16,602 nt of DNA. Origin: Gryganskiella cystojenkinii (taxonomy: Eukaryota > Mortierellomycota > Mortierellomycetes > Mortierellales > Mortierellaceae). The translations under genes were made by a program, and so were the position numbers. The notes beneath the pieces were generated by a model. That model was not told the origin of the DNA, ran no database searches, and worked only from the letters and a program-made list of their open reading frames with translations. The DNA is taken from positions 1-16,602 of the forward strand of contig JAAAIG010000835.1 of the NCBI GenBank assembly GCA_015852425.1, given 5' to 3'. Shown here one piece after another: positions 16,550 to 16,602 of this stretch. Numbering within the stretch: the first letter of the stretch is position 1; every line of letters starts with the position of its first letter.

Positions 16550-16602
16550 CAGTCAAACCTCTACAAATGAATATTCCTAATCAGAGCCCTTTTCTATTCA
16601 TT
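16550..16602. mobile_element. Candidate terminal inverted repeat of a pogo/Tigger-like (Tc1/mariner) DNA transposon, cut by window edge
   Basis: The sequence beginning CAGTCAAACCTCTAC directly follows the dinucleotide TA (16548-16549). Elements of the pogo/Tigger branch of Tc1/mariner insert at TA, and their ends commonly start CAGT-AAACCTC-like. An 8-base inverted repeat (AATGAATA at 16566-16573, TATTCATT at 16595-16602) lies inside it, as is seen in such ends. The rest of the element, including any transposase and the opposite end, would lie beyond the window. The family call rests on the terminal motif only. Confidence 0.45.

Overview
The window looks like nuclear DNA from an early-diverging filamentous fungus, most like Mortierellomycota or Mucoromycota. 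The reasons are spliced genes with short GT-AG introns and CTAAC/CTAAAC-type branch sites, a fungal Pho84-type phosphate transporter, CT-rich leaders, and a very large poly-Q/Ser-rich nuclear regulator. The lineage call is an inference from style and recognisable families; no rRNA or other marker is present.

Layout, left to right. (1) 2-184 (+): the C-terminal end of a gene truncated by the window edge, an Ala/Val/Gln-rich amphipathic protein. (2) 185-965: a convergent 3' region with a nested inverted repeat and a weak candidate two-exon mini-gene or remnant (483-885). (3) 966-2525 (-): an intact single-exon inorganic phosphate:H+ symporter (PHO84/PHT1 family). (4) 2526-4063: a divergent promoter region with a TATA box for each flanking gene and CACGTT sites, the weaker of the two classic Pho4 sites. 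(5) 4064-4660 (+): a small secreted four-cysteine protein with a Kex2-like RRKR site 14 residues from its C-terminus. (6) 4901-9739 (-): a three-exon gene for a 1522-residue, mostly disordered nuclear protein with one intron-split C2C2 zinc-binding module, ten RRxS (PKA-type) sites, SUMO-type motifs, a basic NLS and acidic tracts. (7) 9740-13862: about 4.1 kb with no convincing gene. Its left half is strongly purine-rich on the + strand, so CT-rich on the strand of the leftward gene, and it holds short degenerate tandem repeats. (8) 13863-15203 (+): a three-exon gene for an unrecognised 313-residue helical protein with an acidic tail. (9) 15204-16549: an A-rich then T-rich 3' region. (10) 16550-16602: what looks like the terminal inverted repeat of a TA-inserting pogo/Tigger-type DNA transposon running off the window.

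The genes do not form a pathway or operon. The only functional links suggested are a possible shared phosphate-responsive promoter between the transporter and the secreted protein (inference), and possible cAMP-PKA control of the large regulator (inference from motif density). The most novel-looking object is the large zinc-module regulator, which I could not assign to a named family.
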